Positions 53,744-61,933 of a stretch of DNA of 64,000 nt are shown here, piece by piece. Source of the DNA: Rhizobium mayense (GTDB taxonomy: Bacteria; Pseudomonadota; Alphaproteobacteria; Rhizobiales; Rhizobiaceae). Made by a program: the position numbers and the translations under genes. Each line of letters opens with the position of its first letter. Positions within the stretch are counted from its first letter, which is position 1. Under the pieces are notes generated by a model that was not told where the DNA came from, did no database searches, and was given only the letters and a program-made list of their open reading frames with translations. The stretch spans positions 82,233 through 146,232 of the forward strand of contig NZ_JARFYM010000014.1 of NCBI RefSeq assembly GCF_030272705.1, read 5' to 3'.

Positions 53744-53772
53744 GTTTCAGTTTGATGACAGTTTGGTGAAAG
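53744..53772 (-). promoter_or_regulatory. PHO box (three tandem PhoB half-sites) of pstSCAB
   Basis: On the minus strand the 7-mers CTTTCAC (53772-53766), CTGTCAT (53761-53755) and CTGAAAC (53750-53744) recur every 11 bp, each of the first two followed by CAAA. This is the classical direct-repeat PhoB site. It implies induction of pst under phosphate limitation. Confidence 0.85.
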
Positions 53773-53892
53773 GCCGGTGACACAACTTGCGGCAATGAAA
53801 ACGGCTATTTTTGCCGGCCGGCTGACCAATGCCTACGCGCCTCCAAACGGCGCCGGTCATCCTGGTTTGATTCGACCGGCACTGCCGCGCTT

Positions 53893-54237
53893 TCAGAGGC
53901 GAATCACATAATCCTTTCGAGTCGTTTCAATGACTTCCCAGGTTCCCCTGAAGCCGGGCCTGAAGATCATCCGATCGCCGGCGCGCAGGTGAAAAACCTC
54001 GCCGTTTTCACCGGTTACCACCGAATAGCCGGAAAGAATGTGGAAGTATTCCCACTCGTCATAGACGATCTGCCATTTTCCTGGCGTCGCCTCCCATATG
54101 CCGGCATAGAGCCCGCCGCCGGCTTCATCGATATTCCAGGTGCGGAACTTCGGCGCACCGGAAACGATGCGATCGTCGGCCGGAGCACCGGCTTCGGGCT
54201 CGATGCCGTCGGTGTCCAATCGTAAATATGCCGTCAT
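53893..54237 (-). CDS. cupin protein (DUF861 / ureidoglycine-aminohydrolase-like)
   Basis: 114 residues, one cupin domain: KFRTWNIDEAGGGLYAGIWE, the ligand region EWEYFHILSGYSVVTGENG and AGDRMIFRPGFRGTWEV (segments given in part). It belongs to the DUF861-type small cupins whose enzymes vary or are unknown. It stands alone between pstS and the mercury cluster. Confidence 0.75.
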   Translation of the reverse strand: MTAYLRLDTDGIEPEAGAPADDRIVSGAPKFRTWNIDEAGGGLYAGIWEATPGKWQIVYDEWEYFHILSGYSVVTGENGEVFHLRAGDRMIFRPGFRGTWEVIETTRKDYVIRL

Positions 54238-54453
54238 AAATCTCCCGTCCCGAACTCGAAACGCTCCCTTGTCAAATGTAGTTCTTCACATACGTCTGAT
54301 ACCACACCTATTGATTTTTCGAGGAAACTTCGACGGCCCCGTCATATGCGTTTTGCGAGTTCATCGCATAGCTTCAAGTCTCGAGAGGTCAGTATCTCGG
54401 GCTGCAAATCGCCGAATTGATCCGAAGATTGCGTTCTCAGTTCTTCCCATCGC

Positions 54454-54666
54454 CTATCGGCAACATCCGAGCTGTTGTTGAACCGAAGGACATTTCACCG
54501 AACCGAACGAGCAAAACACGCAGCAGTCTCCAGGCTCGGGACGCAGCAGCGTCTTGCAGTTGGTGCATTCGTAGAAGAACTGGCAGGCGTCTGTAGGCAT
54601 CGTTTCCTCGCGGGCGAAGCCGCAGCGCGGACAGGTCAGCACGGATTCGAGAATGACGGAGGTCAT
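54454..54666 (-). CDS. GDCCVxC-type small cysteine-rich protein of the mer cluster
   Basis: 70 residues with ten cysteines. LTCPRCGF, YECTNCKTLL and the family-naming motif GDCCVFC are seen, then VKCP and GCC at the end. Proteins of this family occur with mercury genes in many bacteria, sometimes as selenoproteins; here the motif has plain cysteines. It probably binds soft metal or hands Hg(II) on in the cytosol. It is 7 bp downstream of merP. Confidence 0.8.
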   Translation of the reverse strand: MTSVILESVLTCPRCGFAREETMPTDACQFFYECTNCKTLLRPEPGDCCVFCSFGSVKCPSVQQQLGCCR

Positions 54667-54673
54667 CACGCCC

Positions 54674-54949
54674 TCATTGGTGTGTCGTGGAGGGATAGCC
54701 GGCGTTGGTAGTCGCCTGCATCAGTTCCTCCGGCTTGGTCTTGTCTGGGTCGTAAATGACGGTCGCCGTTCTCCTGTCGAAATCGACCTTTACGGCACTC
54801 ACGCCGGCCACCTGTTCGAGCGCCTTCCTGACCGTAATCGGGCACAAGTTACAGCTCATGTTCTGGACGTCGAGCGTGATGGTTCGGGGTTCAGCGGCCA
54901 GCGCCACAAGCGGCATGACGGCGGTCGCGGCTATCAACAATTTGCGCAT
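54674..54949 (-). CDS. merP: periplasmic mercury-binding protein MerP
   Basis: 91 residues: signal peptide (to about ALA, residue 19), then the heavy-metal-associated fold with MSCNLCPITVRKAL, where Cys33 and Cys36 are the Hg(II) ligands. Typical length. It passes Hg(II) to MerT. It lies 12 bp after merT. Confidence 0.93.
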   Translation of the reverse strand: MRKLLIAATAVMPLVALAAEPRTITLDVQNMSCNLCPITVRKALEQVAGVSAVKVDFDRRTATVIYDPDKTKPEELMQATTNAGYPSTTHQ

Positions 54950-54961
54950 GGAAGATACCCT

Positions 54962-55309
54962 TCAATAGAGTAACGGCACAAGCCACGGCACAGCCAGAAG
55001 ACCGAGCAGTACTGCCGAAACAATCCAGAATGTGAGCCGACGCCGCTTGATCGTGCGCGGATCGACGCAGGGCGTATCGGGCGCACAGACCTGCGGCACC
55101 AGGTAAAGCTGGCGGAAGGCGAGCCCAAGGAACAGAAGCGTCAGACCGACAAAGAGGGGCCGAAATGGCTGCATCGCTGTCAGGCTCGCCACCCATGAGC
55201 CGCTGATGCCAAGTGTCAGAAGTACAAATGGAACAACACAGCACACCGACGCGCCGATGGCTGCCAATGCACCGGCGACCAACGAGCCTTTCCCGGTCAG
55301 TTGAAGCAT
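54962..55309 (-). CDS. merT: mercuric ion transporter MerT
   Basis: 115 residues, three transmembrane helices (about 10-35, 50-72, 93-112). The Cys pair in helix 1 (Cys23-Cys24, ASVCCVVPF) and the loop pair (Cys75, Cys81) are the expected Hg relay. It is the first gene of the leftward mer operon, read from the MerR-type promoter at 55337-55376. Confidence 0.93.
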   Translation of the reverse strand: MLQLTGKGSLVAGALAAIGASVCCVVPFVLLTLGISGSWVASLTAMQPFRPLFVGLTLLFLGLAFRQLYLVPQVCAPDTPCVDPRTIKRRRLTFWIVSAVLLGLLAVPWLVPLLY

Positions 55310-55336
55310 TTCGAATTCCTTGAAGCTGCTTGCTCA

Positions 55337-55376
55337 AGTGGTATTCTACGCTCCGTACCCAAGTACGGAATCAAGA
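55337..55376 (-). promoter_or_regulatory. MerR operator and merTP promoter
   Basis: Dyad TCCGTAC-CCAA-GTACGGA (55352-55369) lies between a -35 TTGATT and a -10 TAGAAT on the minus strand, with a 19-20 bp spacer. The over-long spacer with a central dyad is the hallmark of MerR-activated promoters. Confidence 0.85.
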
Positions 55377-55385
55377 GCCAAACGG

Positions 55386-55796
55386 TTGGCAAAGCTGACT
55401 ATCGGCAAGCTGGCGGAAGCCGCAGGAGTGAACATCGAAACGATCCGCTACTACCAAAGACGCGGCTTGCTGGATGAACCGGCCAAGCCTCCGCGCGGTC
55501 ATCGATGCTATTCAAGCGAACAGGCCAGGCGGGTGCGCTTCATCAAGCGCGCGCAGGCGCTGGGCTTTACGCTATCGGAAGTTGGGGCGTTGCTCGCGCT
55601 CGACCGGGCGTGCGCTTGCAACGATACGCGTGCGCTTGCCGCGCGTAAGCTAACGATGATCGACCAGAAGATCACCGACCTTGCCGCAATGAGGCAGGCG
55701 CTGGCCGGACTGGTTCAGCAGTGCGACGCGGTGGACGCCGAGGCCGCATGCCCGATAATCGATGTGTTGTCGGCAGGCGATGTCCGGTTGGGCTGA
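55386..55796 (+). CDS. merR: mercury-responsive regulator MerR
   Basis: 136 residues from a TTG at 55386. The frame is open from 55320, but that part contains the operator. N-terminal winged helix (LTIGKLAEAAGVNIETIRYY) then dimer helix. The Hg(II) ligands Cys78, Cys113 and Cys122 keep the exact spacing (35 and 9) of Tn501 MerR Cys82/117/126. It represses and activates the divergent merTP promoter. Confidence 0.93.
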   Translation: MAKLTIGKLAEAAGVNIETIRYYQRRGLLDEPAKPPRGHRCYSSEQARRVRFIKRAQALGFTLSEVGALLALDRACACNDTRALAARKLTMIDQKITDLAAMRQALAGLVQQCDAVDAEAACPIIDVLSAGDVRLG

Positions 55797-55835
55797 GCCT
55801 CAACCAGACGTGAAAGGTGGACAACCCCTGCTTCA

Positions 55836-57119
55836 TCAAACATTTGCCAACGCCTGTTCGAGATCGGCGATGATGTCCTTGACGTCTTCAATGCCGATCG
55901 ACAGGCGCACGACATCGGGGCCGGCGCCGGCGGCGATTTTCTGCTCGTCAGTGAGCTGCTTGTGCGTCGTCGAGGCGGGATGAATGACCAGCGAACGCGT
56001 GTCGCCGATATTGGCGAGATGGGAAAAGAGCTGCAGGCCCTCCACCAGTCCCTTGCCCGCTTCATAGCCACCCTTCAGCCCGAAGGTGAAGACAGCACCC
56101 GCCCCTTTGGGCGAATAGCGCTGCTGCAGCGCATGGTTCGGATCGTCCCCCAGGCCGGCATAATTCACCCAGGCCACCTTATCCTGCTCCTTCAGCCAGC
56201 GGGCGACAGCGATCGCATTGTCACAATGGCGCTGCATGCGTAGCGGCAGCGTCTCAATACCCGTAAGAAGCAGGAAGGCATTGAACGGGGAAATGGCGGG
56301 GCCGAGATCGCGCAGACCGAGGACACGGCACGCAATCGCGAAGGCAAAATTGCCGAAGGTCGCGTGCAGCACGATGCCGTTATATTCCGGCCTCGGAGTC
56401 GAGAGCATCGGATAATTGCCGGAAGCCGACCAGTCGAAGGTGCCGCCGTCGATGATCATGCCGCCCATGGAATTGCCGTGGCCGCCGATGAATTTGGTCA
56501 GCGAATGCACGACGACGTCGGCGCCATGTTCCAGCGGCCGGATGAGATAGGGACTGGCCATGGTGTTGTCGACAATCAGCGGCAAGCCGTGCCTACGGGC
56601 AACCGCGGCAATCGCCTCAATGTCGACGAAAGTGCCGCCGGGATTGGCGAGGCTTTCAATGAAGATGCCACGGGTGCGGCTATCGATCTGCACCTCGAAT
56701 GAGGCTGGATCGGCAGGGTCGACCCAGCGCACATGCCAATCGAAATTCTGGAAGGCTTGACCGAACTGGTTGATCGAGCCACCGTAGAGCCTTCTGGCGG
56801 CGACGAAATTGTCGCCCGGCTGCATGATGGTGTGAAAGACGATCATCTGGGCAGCATGGCCCGAAGCAACGGCGAGGCCGGCCGTTCCGCCTTCGAGGGC
56901 GGCCACCCGCTCCTCGAGCACGGCCTGGGTCGGGTTCATGATGCGCGTATAGATATTGCCGAACTGCTGCAGCCCGAAGAGCGCGGCAGCATGGTCCGTA
57001 TCCTGAAAGACGAAGGAGGTTGTCTGATAGATCGGTGTCGCGCGGGCGCCGGTCGTTGGGTCCGGCTGCGCCCCGGCATGGATCGCCAGCGTATCGAAAC
57101 CTGGATTGTTTGTCGGCAT
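55836..57119 (-). CDS. metY: O-acetylhomoserine (thiol)-lyase / Cys-Met PLP enzyme
   Basis: 427 residues from the ATG at 57119, with GGAGGAG 5-6 bp upstream. Cys/Met metabolism PLP family, long OAH-sulfhydrylase type: TLAIHAGAQPDPTTGA near the start, PIYQTTSFVF, PLP lysine Lys209 in HSLTKFIGGHG. It makes homocysteine (or related thioethers) from O-acetylhomoserine and sulfide. The CoA-binding protein gene lies upstream in the same direction. The symbol rests on family; a related O-succinylhomoserine activity cannot be excluded. Confidence 0.88.
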   Translation of the reverse strand: MPTNNPGFDTLAIHAGAQPDPTTGARATPIYQTTSFVFQDTDHAAALFGLQQFGNIYTRIMNPTQAVLEERVAALEGGTAGLAVASGHAAQMIVFHTIMQPGDNFVAARRLYGGSINQFGQAFQNFDWHVRWVDPADPASFEVQIDSRTRGIFIESLANPGGTFVDIEAIAAVARRHGLPLIVDNTMASPYLIRPLEHGADVVVHSLTKFIGGHGNSMGGMIIDGGTFDWSASGNYPMLSTPRPEYNGIVLHATFGNFAFAIACRVLGLRDLGPAISPFNAFLLLTGIETLPLRMQRHCDNAIAVARWLKEQDKVAWVNYAGLGDDPNHALQQRYSPKGAGAVFTFGLKGGYEAGKGLVEGLQLFSHLANIGDTRSLVIHPASTTHKQLTDEQKIAAGAGPDVVRLSIGIEDVKDIIADLEQALANV

Positions 57120-57288
57120 GCCATCTCCTCCCGCCAATATTATTGTGACAAGAGGATCATAGCGTCCCGGGTCTGAAAGTTAACCGCGAACTTTGCCAAG
57201 CTTTTGCGCGTGTTGAAAAAAACTGCCCATTTTCCGCAAATTCACGCGACGAGTGGACAGGCTTGGCAGCCAGACGCGGCCGCCTTCT

Positions 57289-57717
57289 TCAGGCGACCAG
57301 CCGCGGATATTCGATGGCCGGGCAGCGGTCCATGACGACCTTGACGCCGGCCGCTTCCGCTCTTGCGGCGGCAGCATCGTCGCGCACGCCGAGCTGCCCC
57401 CAGATGACCGGTGGGCGCGGTTCGATCATGATCGTCTCTTCGACTACCGATCTGAGATATTCCGGTGCGCGGAAGACGTCGACCATGTCGACAGGTTCGG
57501 GGATATCAGCCAAGTGGCCGAAGACCCACTGGCCGAGGATCTCCTTACCGGCCTGTCCGGGATTGACGGGAATTACCCGATAGCCTCGCGCCAGCAGATA
57601 GGCCATGACACCGTTGCTCGGGCGCGCCGGATTGGGTGAGGCGCCGACGAGAGCGATAGTCCGTACGGATAAAAGAATATCAGCGATATAAGAATCGTCA
57701 TAACGGTCATGGTTCAT
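57289..57717 (-). CDS. CoA-binding (Rossmann) domain protein
   Basis: 142 residues from the ATG at 57717 with GGGAGG 7 bp upstream. YccU-type CoA-binding fold: IALVGASPNPARPS at the start, VIPVNPGQAGKEILG and the end IWGQLGVRDDAAAARAEAAG (in part). No catalytic motif. It lies 169 bp before metY in the same direction, a neighbour pair seen in rhizobia (from memory). Function unknown; perhaps a CoA or thiol-related regulator. Confidence 0.85.
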   Translation of the reverse strand: MNHDRYDDSYIADILLSVRTIALVGASPNPARPSNGVMAYLLARGYRVIPVNPGQAGKEILGQWVFGHLADIPEPVDMVDVFRAPEYLRSVVEETIMIEPRPPVIWGQLGVRDDAAAARAEAAGVKVVMDRCPAIEYPRLVA

Positions 57718-57829
57718 CACAAGGCCTCCCGTTCGATCACACTTGCGTTTTGCCACTATTCCGGAAACTCCAGCCGTGGCTTTTGCGTATATATATTCCA
57801 TTATAACAATTTCAGGGAGGATTGCCCCG

Positions 57830-58159
57830 ATGAAAAAAATCGTGCTGCTCGGCCTGCTGATTGCGTCGGCCGCGACGCCGGCACTGGCGATCTCGCGTTA
57901 TAATTCCATGTCTTTCACCTGCGGCCAGGCCAAGGCGATCATTGACCGCGAACGGGCGGTGATCATGCGCCATCCATCCAGCAGAGTGCGCAACATGACG
58001 CTTTACGATCGTTTCGTTTCAGACAGCAATGCCTGTGATTCCGGCTACTATGCCTATCAGGATTATTTGCCGACCAAAGATAGATCCGATTGCCCTGTCT
58101 ATACCTGCCGGCCGTCGACGGACTTCGACCGTCATGATTTACTGCTTATCCCGCATTGA
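57830..58159 (+). CDS. small secreted cysteine-containing protein
   Basis: 109 residues from the ATG at 57830, with AGGGAGG 9 bp upstream. Clear signal peptide (MKKIVLLGLLIASAATPALA), then a mature part with four cysteines (FTCGQ, NACDS, DCPVYTC) likely in disulfides in the periplasm. No family recognised. Upstream are TATATATATT-like promoter elements. It stands alone. Confidence 0.8.
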   Translation: MKKIVLLGLLIASAATPALAISRYNSMSFTCGQAKAIIDRERAVIMRHPSSRVRNMTLYDRFVSDSNACDSGYYAYQDYLPTKDRSDCPVYTCRPSTDFDRHDLLLIPH

Positions 58160-58997
58160 CGGCAGTCCGGTAAGACAGCGTGCCACCGGCGGTTTTGCGC
58201 GCCGGCTTTTGGCCTGTCGTCTCGATGGTGTGGTTGATGGTCTTGTCGCGCCGAATAGCTTCTCCCGCGCGATTTTGGACCCGCCTTCCAAAGCGCTTCG
58301 AAACGACCCTGTTCCGAACCGGGTGGCCAGGTTCTCATGAAATGCAATTTTTGTTCACCATTTATTCGGAAGTTAATTAGAGAAGCCTCATGATGAACTG
58401 CTAGAACCGCATGAAATTTTTGACAGAAATCGCAATTTTCTACAGCAGACATCGGTGTCTATTGTCTTTATGTCAGTATTCTTAAGAAGCCACCGCGAAA
58501 ATACCAATCCTGGACAGGAGATACCCCTCCGTGACCTTTGCCGATATCTCGGTTCGACTGCGGCCTTTCGCACTGCAGTACGGCAATTCATAATCCATTT
58601 GAGGTAAATCAGGCCCCTCGGAATCACCAAATTGGGCTATGCGTTGGCTGGTGCTAACCACCCCAATATATTCTTAATCATGTTATTCGAATAACATTCT
58701 ATAGCGCTTTGGATGTTATCATCATATTTCCTGTCATACGTTCCCCCGGCATGCAATTTTTGTTCTCGCTTCATTCCCGCATCAATTAGAAACATCTTAT
58801 GGTTGAGCGACAATTCAGAACAAACAGGGAACAATGAACCTATGCTTATCCATTTATTTTGCCGCAACGGCAGCTACCACCAAAAGCTTATAAGTCCGCA
58901 CATGTGTTGCTTTCTGGAGCATTGAGGATCAAATGGCGGCGGCATTTCCACAAATCCGCTAGCTTTTAACCGTCGCCACCCAATTTCCGAGGTTTTT
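58160..58997. other. gene-poor AT-richer stretch with repeats and a palindrome
   Basis: About 840 bp with no convincing gene on either strand; short frames lack ribosome sites and have non-coding codon use. A diverged repeat (58341-58384 and 58751-58794) shares an exact ATGCAATTTTTGTTC plus TTCATTC/TTTATTC and AATTAGA. An 18-bp perfect palindrome lies at 58680-58697. Base composition is clearly poorer in GC than both sides. It may be the remains of a foreign segment. Confidence 0.5.
58680..58697. repeat. perfect 18-bp palindrome
   Basis: ATGTTATTCGAATAACAT reads the same on both strands with no spacer. It looks like an operator for a dimeric regulator, but no regulator gene adjoins it. Confidence 0.55.
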
Positions 58998-59834
58998 GTG
59001 TCCCTTGACGTCATCGCTCTCGTTCTCTTCGGTGCCTTGCTGCACGCGACCTGGAATGCGATCATCAAGGCCGGAACGGACAAGTCCCTGGATGCCGCGC
59101 TGGTTGCAGCCGGCGGTGCGGTCACTGCCCTGCCCTTCCTGGCGTTTCTGCCGTTGCCGGCTTCCGCCGCCTGGCCCTTCATCGGCGCATCGGCGATCCT
59201 GCAGTTCGCTTATTTCCAGTTGGTGGCGGCCGCTTACCGCGCCGGCGACATCGGCCTCGTATACCCACTGATGCGTGGGGTCGCTCCGCTGATCATTGTT
59301 TCGACCAGCGGCTTCATCCTCAGAGAATCGCTTTCGGGCGGAGCGCTGATCGGCACTATGACCATTTGCGCCGGCATATTGACGCTCGCGTTCGAGGCGC
59401 GAAAGGGCGGCCGGCAGGCGATCATCCTGGCGCTTTCCAATGCCGTGGTCATCGCCACCTACACCTATGTCGACGGCGTCGGTGCCCGGATATCCCGCAA
59501 TTCCATTTCCTACACGCTCTGGATGTCGCTCTTGCCGCCAGTGCTTTTGTTTGCCTGGGCGATCTCGCGGCGTGGCATTAATGCCGTCGCCGCCCATGTC
59601 CGCTACAACTGGTGGCGCGGCCTGGTTGGCGGCGGCGGCTCCATCGCCTCCTATGGCCTTGCGCTGTGGGCCATGACCAGGGCGCCGGTCGCCACGGTGG
59701 CGGCGCTGCGCGAAACCTCGATCCTGTTTGCGCTTGTGATCTCGGTGGTCGTTCTGAAGGAGCGCTCGAGCGTCTGGCGCTATGTGGCTGGCACCATTAT
59801 TGCAGCCGGCGTATTGGCTATGAAGCTGGCCTGA
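58998..59834 (+). CDS. DMT superfamily (EamA-type) transporter
   Basis: 278 residues from a GTG at 58998 with GAGG 5 bp upstream. About nine to ten transmembrane helices in two EamA halves (about 1-130 and 145-278). Typical DMT features are the early HATWNAIIKAG and the end LRETSILFALVISVVVLKE (in part). Probable exporter of a small metabolite such as an amino acid; the substrate cannot be read. Confidence 0.87.
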   Translation: MSLDVIALVLFGALLHATWNAIIKAGTDKSLDAALVAAGGAVTALPFLAFLPLPASAAWPFIGASAILQFAYFQLVAAAYRAGDIGLVYPLMRGVAPLIIVSTSGFILRESLSGGALIGTMTICAGILTLAFEARKGGRQAIILALSNAVVIATYTYVDGVGARISRNSISYTLWMSLLPPVLLFAWAISRRGINAVAAHVRYNWWRGLVGGGGSIASYGLALWAMTRAPVATVAALRETSILFALVISVVVLKERSSVWRYVAGTIIAAGVLAMKLA

Positions 59835-59921
59835 AGGCGAGAAATATGGGGTATCAAAATACCATATATTTAACACATTGATTTTAAACATGAATTTTTC
59901 CGTCTATCAAATCCTGTGTTA

Positions 59922-59950
59922 TTGACCTTCTTGCTCATTGCCTTTATAAG
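59922..59950 (+). promoter_or_regulatory. sigma70-type promoter of rplM-rpsI
   Basis: TTGACC (59922-59927) and TATAAG (59945-59950) are exactly 17 bp apart, in an AT-rich spacer upstream of rplM. Expected start of transcription is near 59957. Confidence 0.75.
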
Positions 59951-59962
59951 CCGCGCCAGATC

Positions 59963-59989
59963 GCAGCCTTTCCGGGCTGCTTTCTTTTT
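59963..59989 (+). terminator. terminator-like hairpin at the start of the rplM leader
   Basis: GCAGCC (59963-59968) pairs with GGCTGC (59975-59980) around TTTCCG, followed by TTTCTTTTT. It lies only about 6 bases after the predicted transcription start and 84 bp before the rplM ATG. It is either an attenuator for rplM-rpsI or a terminator for the upstream transporter gene. Confidence 0.65.
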
Positions 59990-60072
59990 GGCGCACCTTT
60001 CGCTCGCCAAACCAAGCAACAAGAAACGCCCTGATGCCTTCGGGTCCAGGGTCCCAAAAGAGAGTATTCAAC

Positions 60073-60537
60073 ATGGCAACCTTCTCCCAGAAGCCTGCAG
60101 AGGTGGAGAAGAAGTGGGTTCTCATCGACGCCGAAGGGCTGGTCGTTGGCCGTCTCGCTTCTATCATCGCAATGCGTCTGCGCGGCAAGCATAAGGCTAC
60201 CTTCACGCCGCACGTCGACGACGGCGACAACGTCATCGTCATCAATGCCGACAAGGTCGTCTTCACCGGCAAGAAGTACGAAGACAAGGTTTACTACTGG
60301 CACACCGGTTATGCCGGCGGCATCAAGGAGCGCACCGCTCGCCAGATCATCGAAGGCCGCTTCCCGGAGCGCGTCCTCGAGAAGGCTGTCGAACGCATGG
60401 TTCCGCGCGGCCCGCTCGGCCGTCGCCAGATGAAGAACCTGCGCGTCTACGCCGGCTCTAACCATCCCCATGAAGCACAGCAGCCGGTCGTTCTCGACGT
60501 GGCCAAGCTGAACAAGAAGAACGTAAGGAGCGCCTGA
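60073..60537 (+). CDS. rplM: 50S ribosomal protein L13
   Basis: 154 residues from the ATG at 60073 (frame open to 60034 but not family-like). Signatures WVLIDAEGLVVGRLAS, NADKVVFTGKK and the C-terminal GRRQMKNLRVYAG fit L13. It ends 2 bp before rpsI; AAGGAG in its last codons serves rpsI. Confidence 0.98.
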   Translation: MATFSQKPAEVEKKWVLIDAEGLVVGRLASIIAMRLRGKHKATFTPHVDDGDNVIVINADKVVFTGKKYEDKVYYWHTGYAGGIKERTARQIIEGRFPERVLEKAVERMVPRGPLGRRQMKNLRVYAGSNHPHEAQQPVVLDVAKLNKKNVRSA

Positions 60538-60539
60538 TA

Positions 60540-61007
60540 ATGGCTGATCTCTCTTCCCTGAAGGATCTCGGCACGACGTCGGAAGCTGCTGCTCCGGTTC
60601 ACGTCCGCAAGGTCGACTCGCTCGGTCGCTCCTACGCGACCGGCAAGCGCAAGGACGCCGTCGCCCGCGTTTGGGTCAAGGCCGGCTCCGGCAAGATCAT
60701 CGTCAACGGCAAGGACTACACGGCATACTTCGCCCGTCCGGTTCTGCAGATGATCCTGCGTCAGCCGATCGTCGCTGCTGCCCGTGACGGCCAGTTCGAC
60801 ATCATTGCAACCGTTGCCGGTGGCGGTCTCTCCGGCCAGGCCGGTGCCGTTCGCCACGGCCTGTCCAAGGCTCTGACCTACTTCGAACCGGGCCTGCGCT
60901 CGGTCCTGAAGAAGGGCGGCTTCCTGACGCGCGACAGCCGCGTCGTCGAACGCAAGAAGTACGGCCGTGCCAAGGCACGTCGTTCGTTCCAGTTCTCCAA
61001 GCGTTAA
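60540..61007 (+). CDS. rpsI: 30S ribosomal protein S9
   Basis: 155 residues. An alphaproteobacterial-style N-terminal extension of about 30 residues precedes the core YATGKRKDAVARVWV. GGGLSGQAGAVRHGLSKAL and the tRNA-contacting C-terminal tail ARRSFQFSKR are intact. Co-transcribed with rplM, followed by a terminator. Confidence 0.98.
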   Translation: MADLSSLKDLGTTSEAAAPVHVRKVDSLGRSYATGKRKDAVARVWVKAGSGKIIVNGKDYTAYFARPVLQMILRQPIVAAARDGQFDIIATVAGGGLSGQAGAVRHGLSKALTYFEPGLRSVLKKGGFLTRDSRVVERKKYGRAKARRSFQFSKR

Positions 61008-61032
61008 TCGCTTATCCGAGATCGGATTTTGG

Positions 61033-61061
61033 AAAGGCCGGGTTTTGCCCGGCCTTTTTTT
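61033..61061 (+). terminator. rho-independent terminator of rplM-rpsI
   Basis: GGCCGGG pairs with CCCGGCC around a TTTTG loop, followed by TTTTTTT, about 26 bp after the rpsI stop. Confidence 0.93.
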
Positions 61062-61212
61062 GCTATGCGCGGTTGTCAGAACGGCGCCGTCTTGACCCCA
61101 GCCCTCGGCCAAGGCTGATCATCATCGGCACCCAGATGTGTTAGCGCTTCTTTGCCTTGTCTCCATGCGATCGACTATAAGGAAACGGGACAGCAACCAC
61201 AGAGGGGCGGAC

Positions 61213-61485
61213 ATGAGATCGACGGCATTGGGCTTGATCTCTTTGCTGGCGTTTGCATCGCTCAGCGCAACCGCTGCTTTTTCAGCGGATGCCGCAACGA
61301 CGAACGAGACGGCACCGGCGCCCATGCAAAGCATGCAGGACTTCATGCAGGCCAACCCGGACTGCCAGCAATTTACCGACCAATGTTCGATCTGTGCCGT
61401 TGTCGACGGAAAGGCGCAATGTTCAACGCCGCAAATCGCTTGCGTGAAGCAGGCCTATCAGTGCACGGTCCCGCCAGGCAAATAG
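61213..61485 (+). CDS. small secreted cysteine-rich protein
   Basis: 90 residues from the ATG at 61213, with GGGGCGG just upstream. Signal peptide to about residue 24 (AFSADA), then a Met/Gln-rich segment (MQSMQDFMQANPDC) and five more cysteines (QCSIC, AQCST, IACVK, YQCTV). It is likely a disulfide-bonded periplasmic protein. No family recognised. Confidence 0.72.
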   Translation: MRSTALGLISLLAFASLSATAAFSADAATTNETAPAPMQSMQDFMQANPDCQQFTDQCSICAVVDGKAQCSTPQIACVKQAYQCTVPPGK

Positions 61486-61555
61486 ACGCCAACTGATCGC
61501 GCTTGCATTCCGTGCCTGCCGTCCCCTAATTCTCTTCGTCACCAGGAGACACGCC

Positions 61556-61933
61556 ATGACCGACGGCAGAGCATCGCCTTTCGCGGCAACACCGCAGCCG
61601 CCCTACTACATCGTCTCATTTTCTTCCATCCGCACGGAGGGCGATCATGGCTATGGCGCCATGGGGGAGAAAATGGAGACGTTGGCGCTGGCGCAGGACG
61701 GCTGCTTCGGTCTCGAGAGTGCCCGACGCGCCGATGGCTTCGGCATCACCATTTCCTTCTGGCGGGATGAGGAAAGTATTCCGGCCTGGAAGAACGTCGT
61801 CTCTCATATGGCCGCTCAGAAACTCGGGCGCGAACGCTGGTACGAGCAATATCAAGTCCGGGTCGCTCGGGTCGAGCGGGCTTATGGTTTCCATGCGAGT
61901 GAAGGAGAATCCCTTGCCGAGCACGTCGATTGA
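61556..61933 (+). CDS. antibiotic-biosynthesis-monooxygenase domain protein
   Basis: 125 residues. Ferredoxin-like ABM pattern: YYIVSFSSIRTE, LALAQDGCFGLESAR, ITISFWRDEESIPAWKN and RERWYEQYQVRVARVER. Such small proteins are heme-degrading or quinol-type monooxygenases or have no assayed role. The end overlaps the start of the agmatinase gene by 20 bp, so the two are coupled. Confidence 0.8.
   Translation: MTDGRASPFAATPQPPYYIVSFSSIRTEGDHGYGAMGEKMETLALAQDGCFGLESARRADGFGITISFWRDEESIPAWKNVVSHMAAQKLGRERWYEQYQVRVARVERAYGFHASEGESLAEHVD

Noticed and set aside
57120..57288. SAM-responsive riboswitch upstream of metY
   Set aside because: The spacer has only a short AAAGTT/AACTTT inverted repeat and lacks the SAM-II core as I know it.
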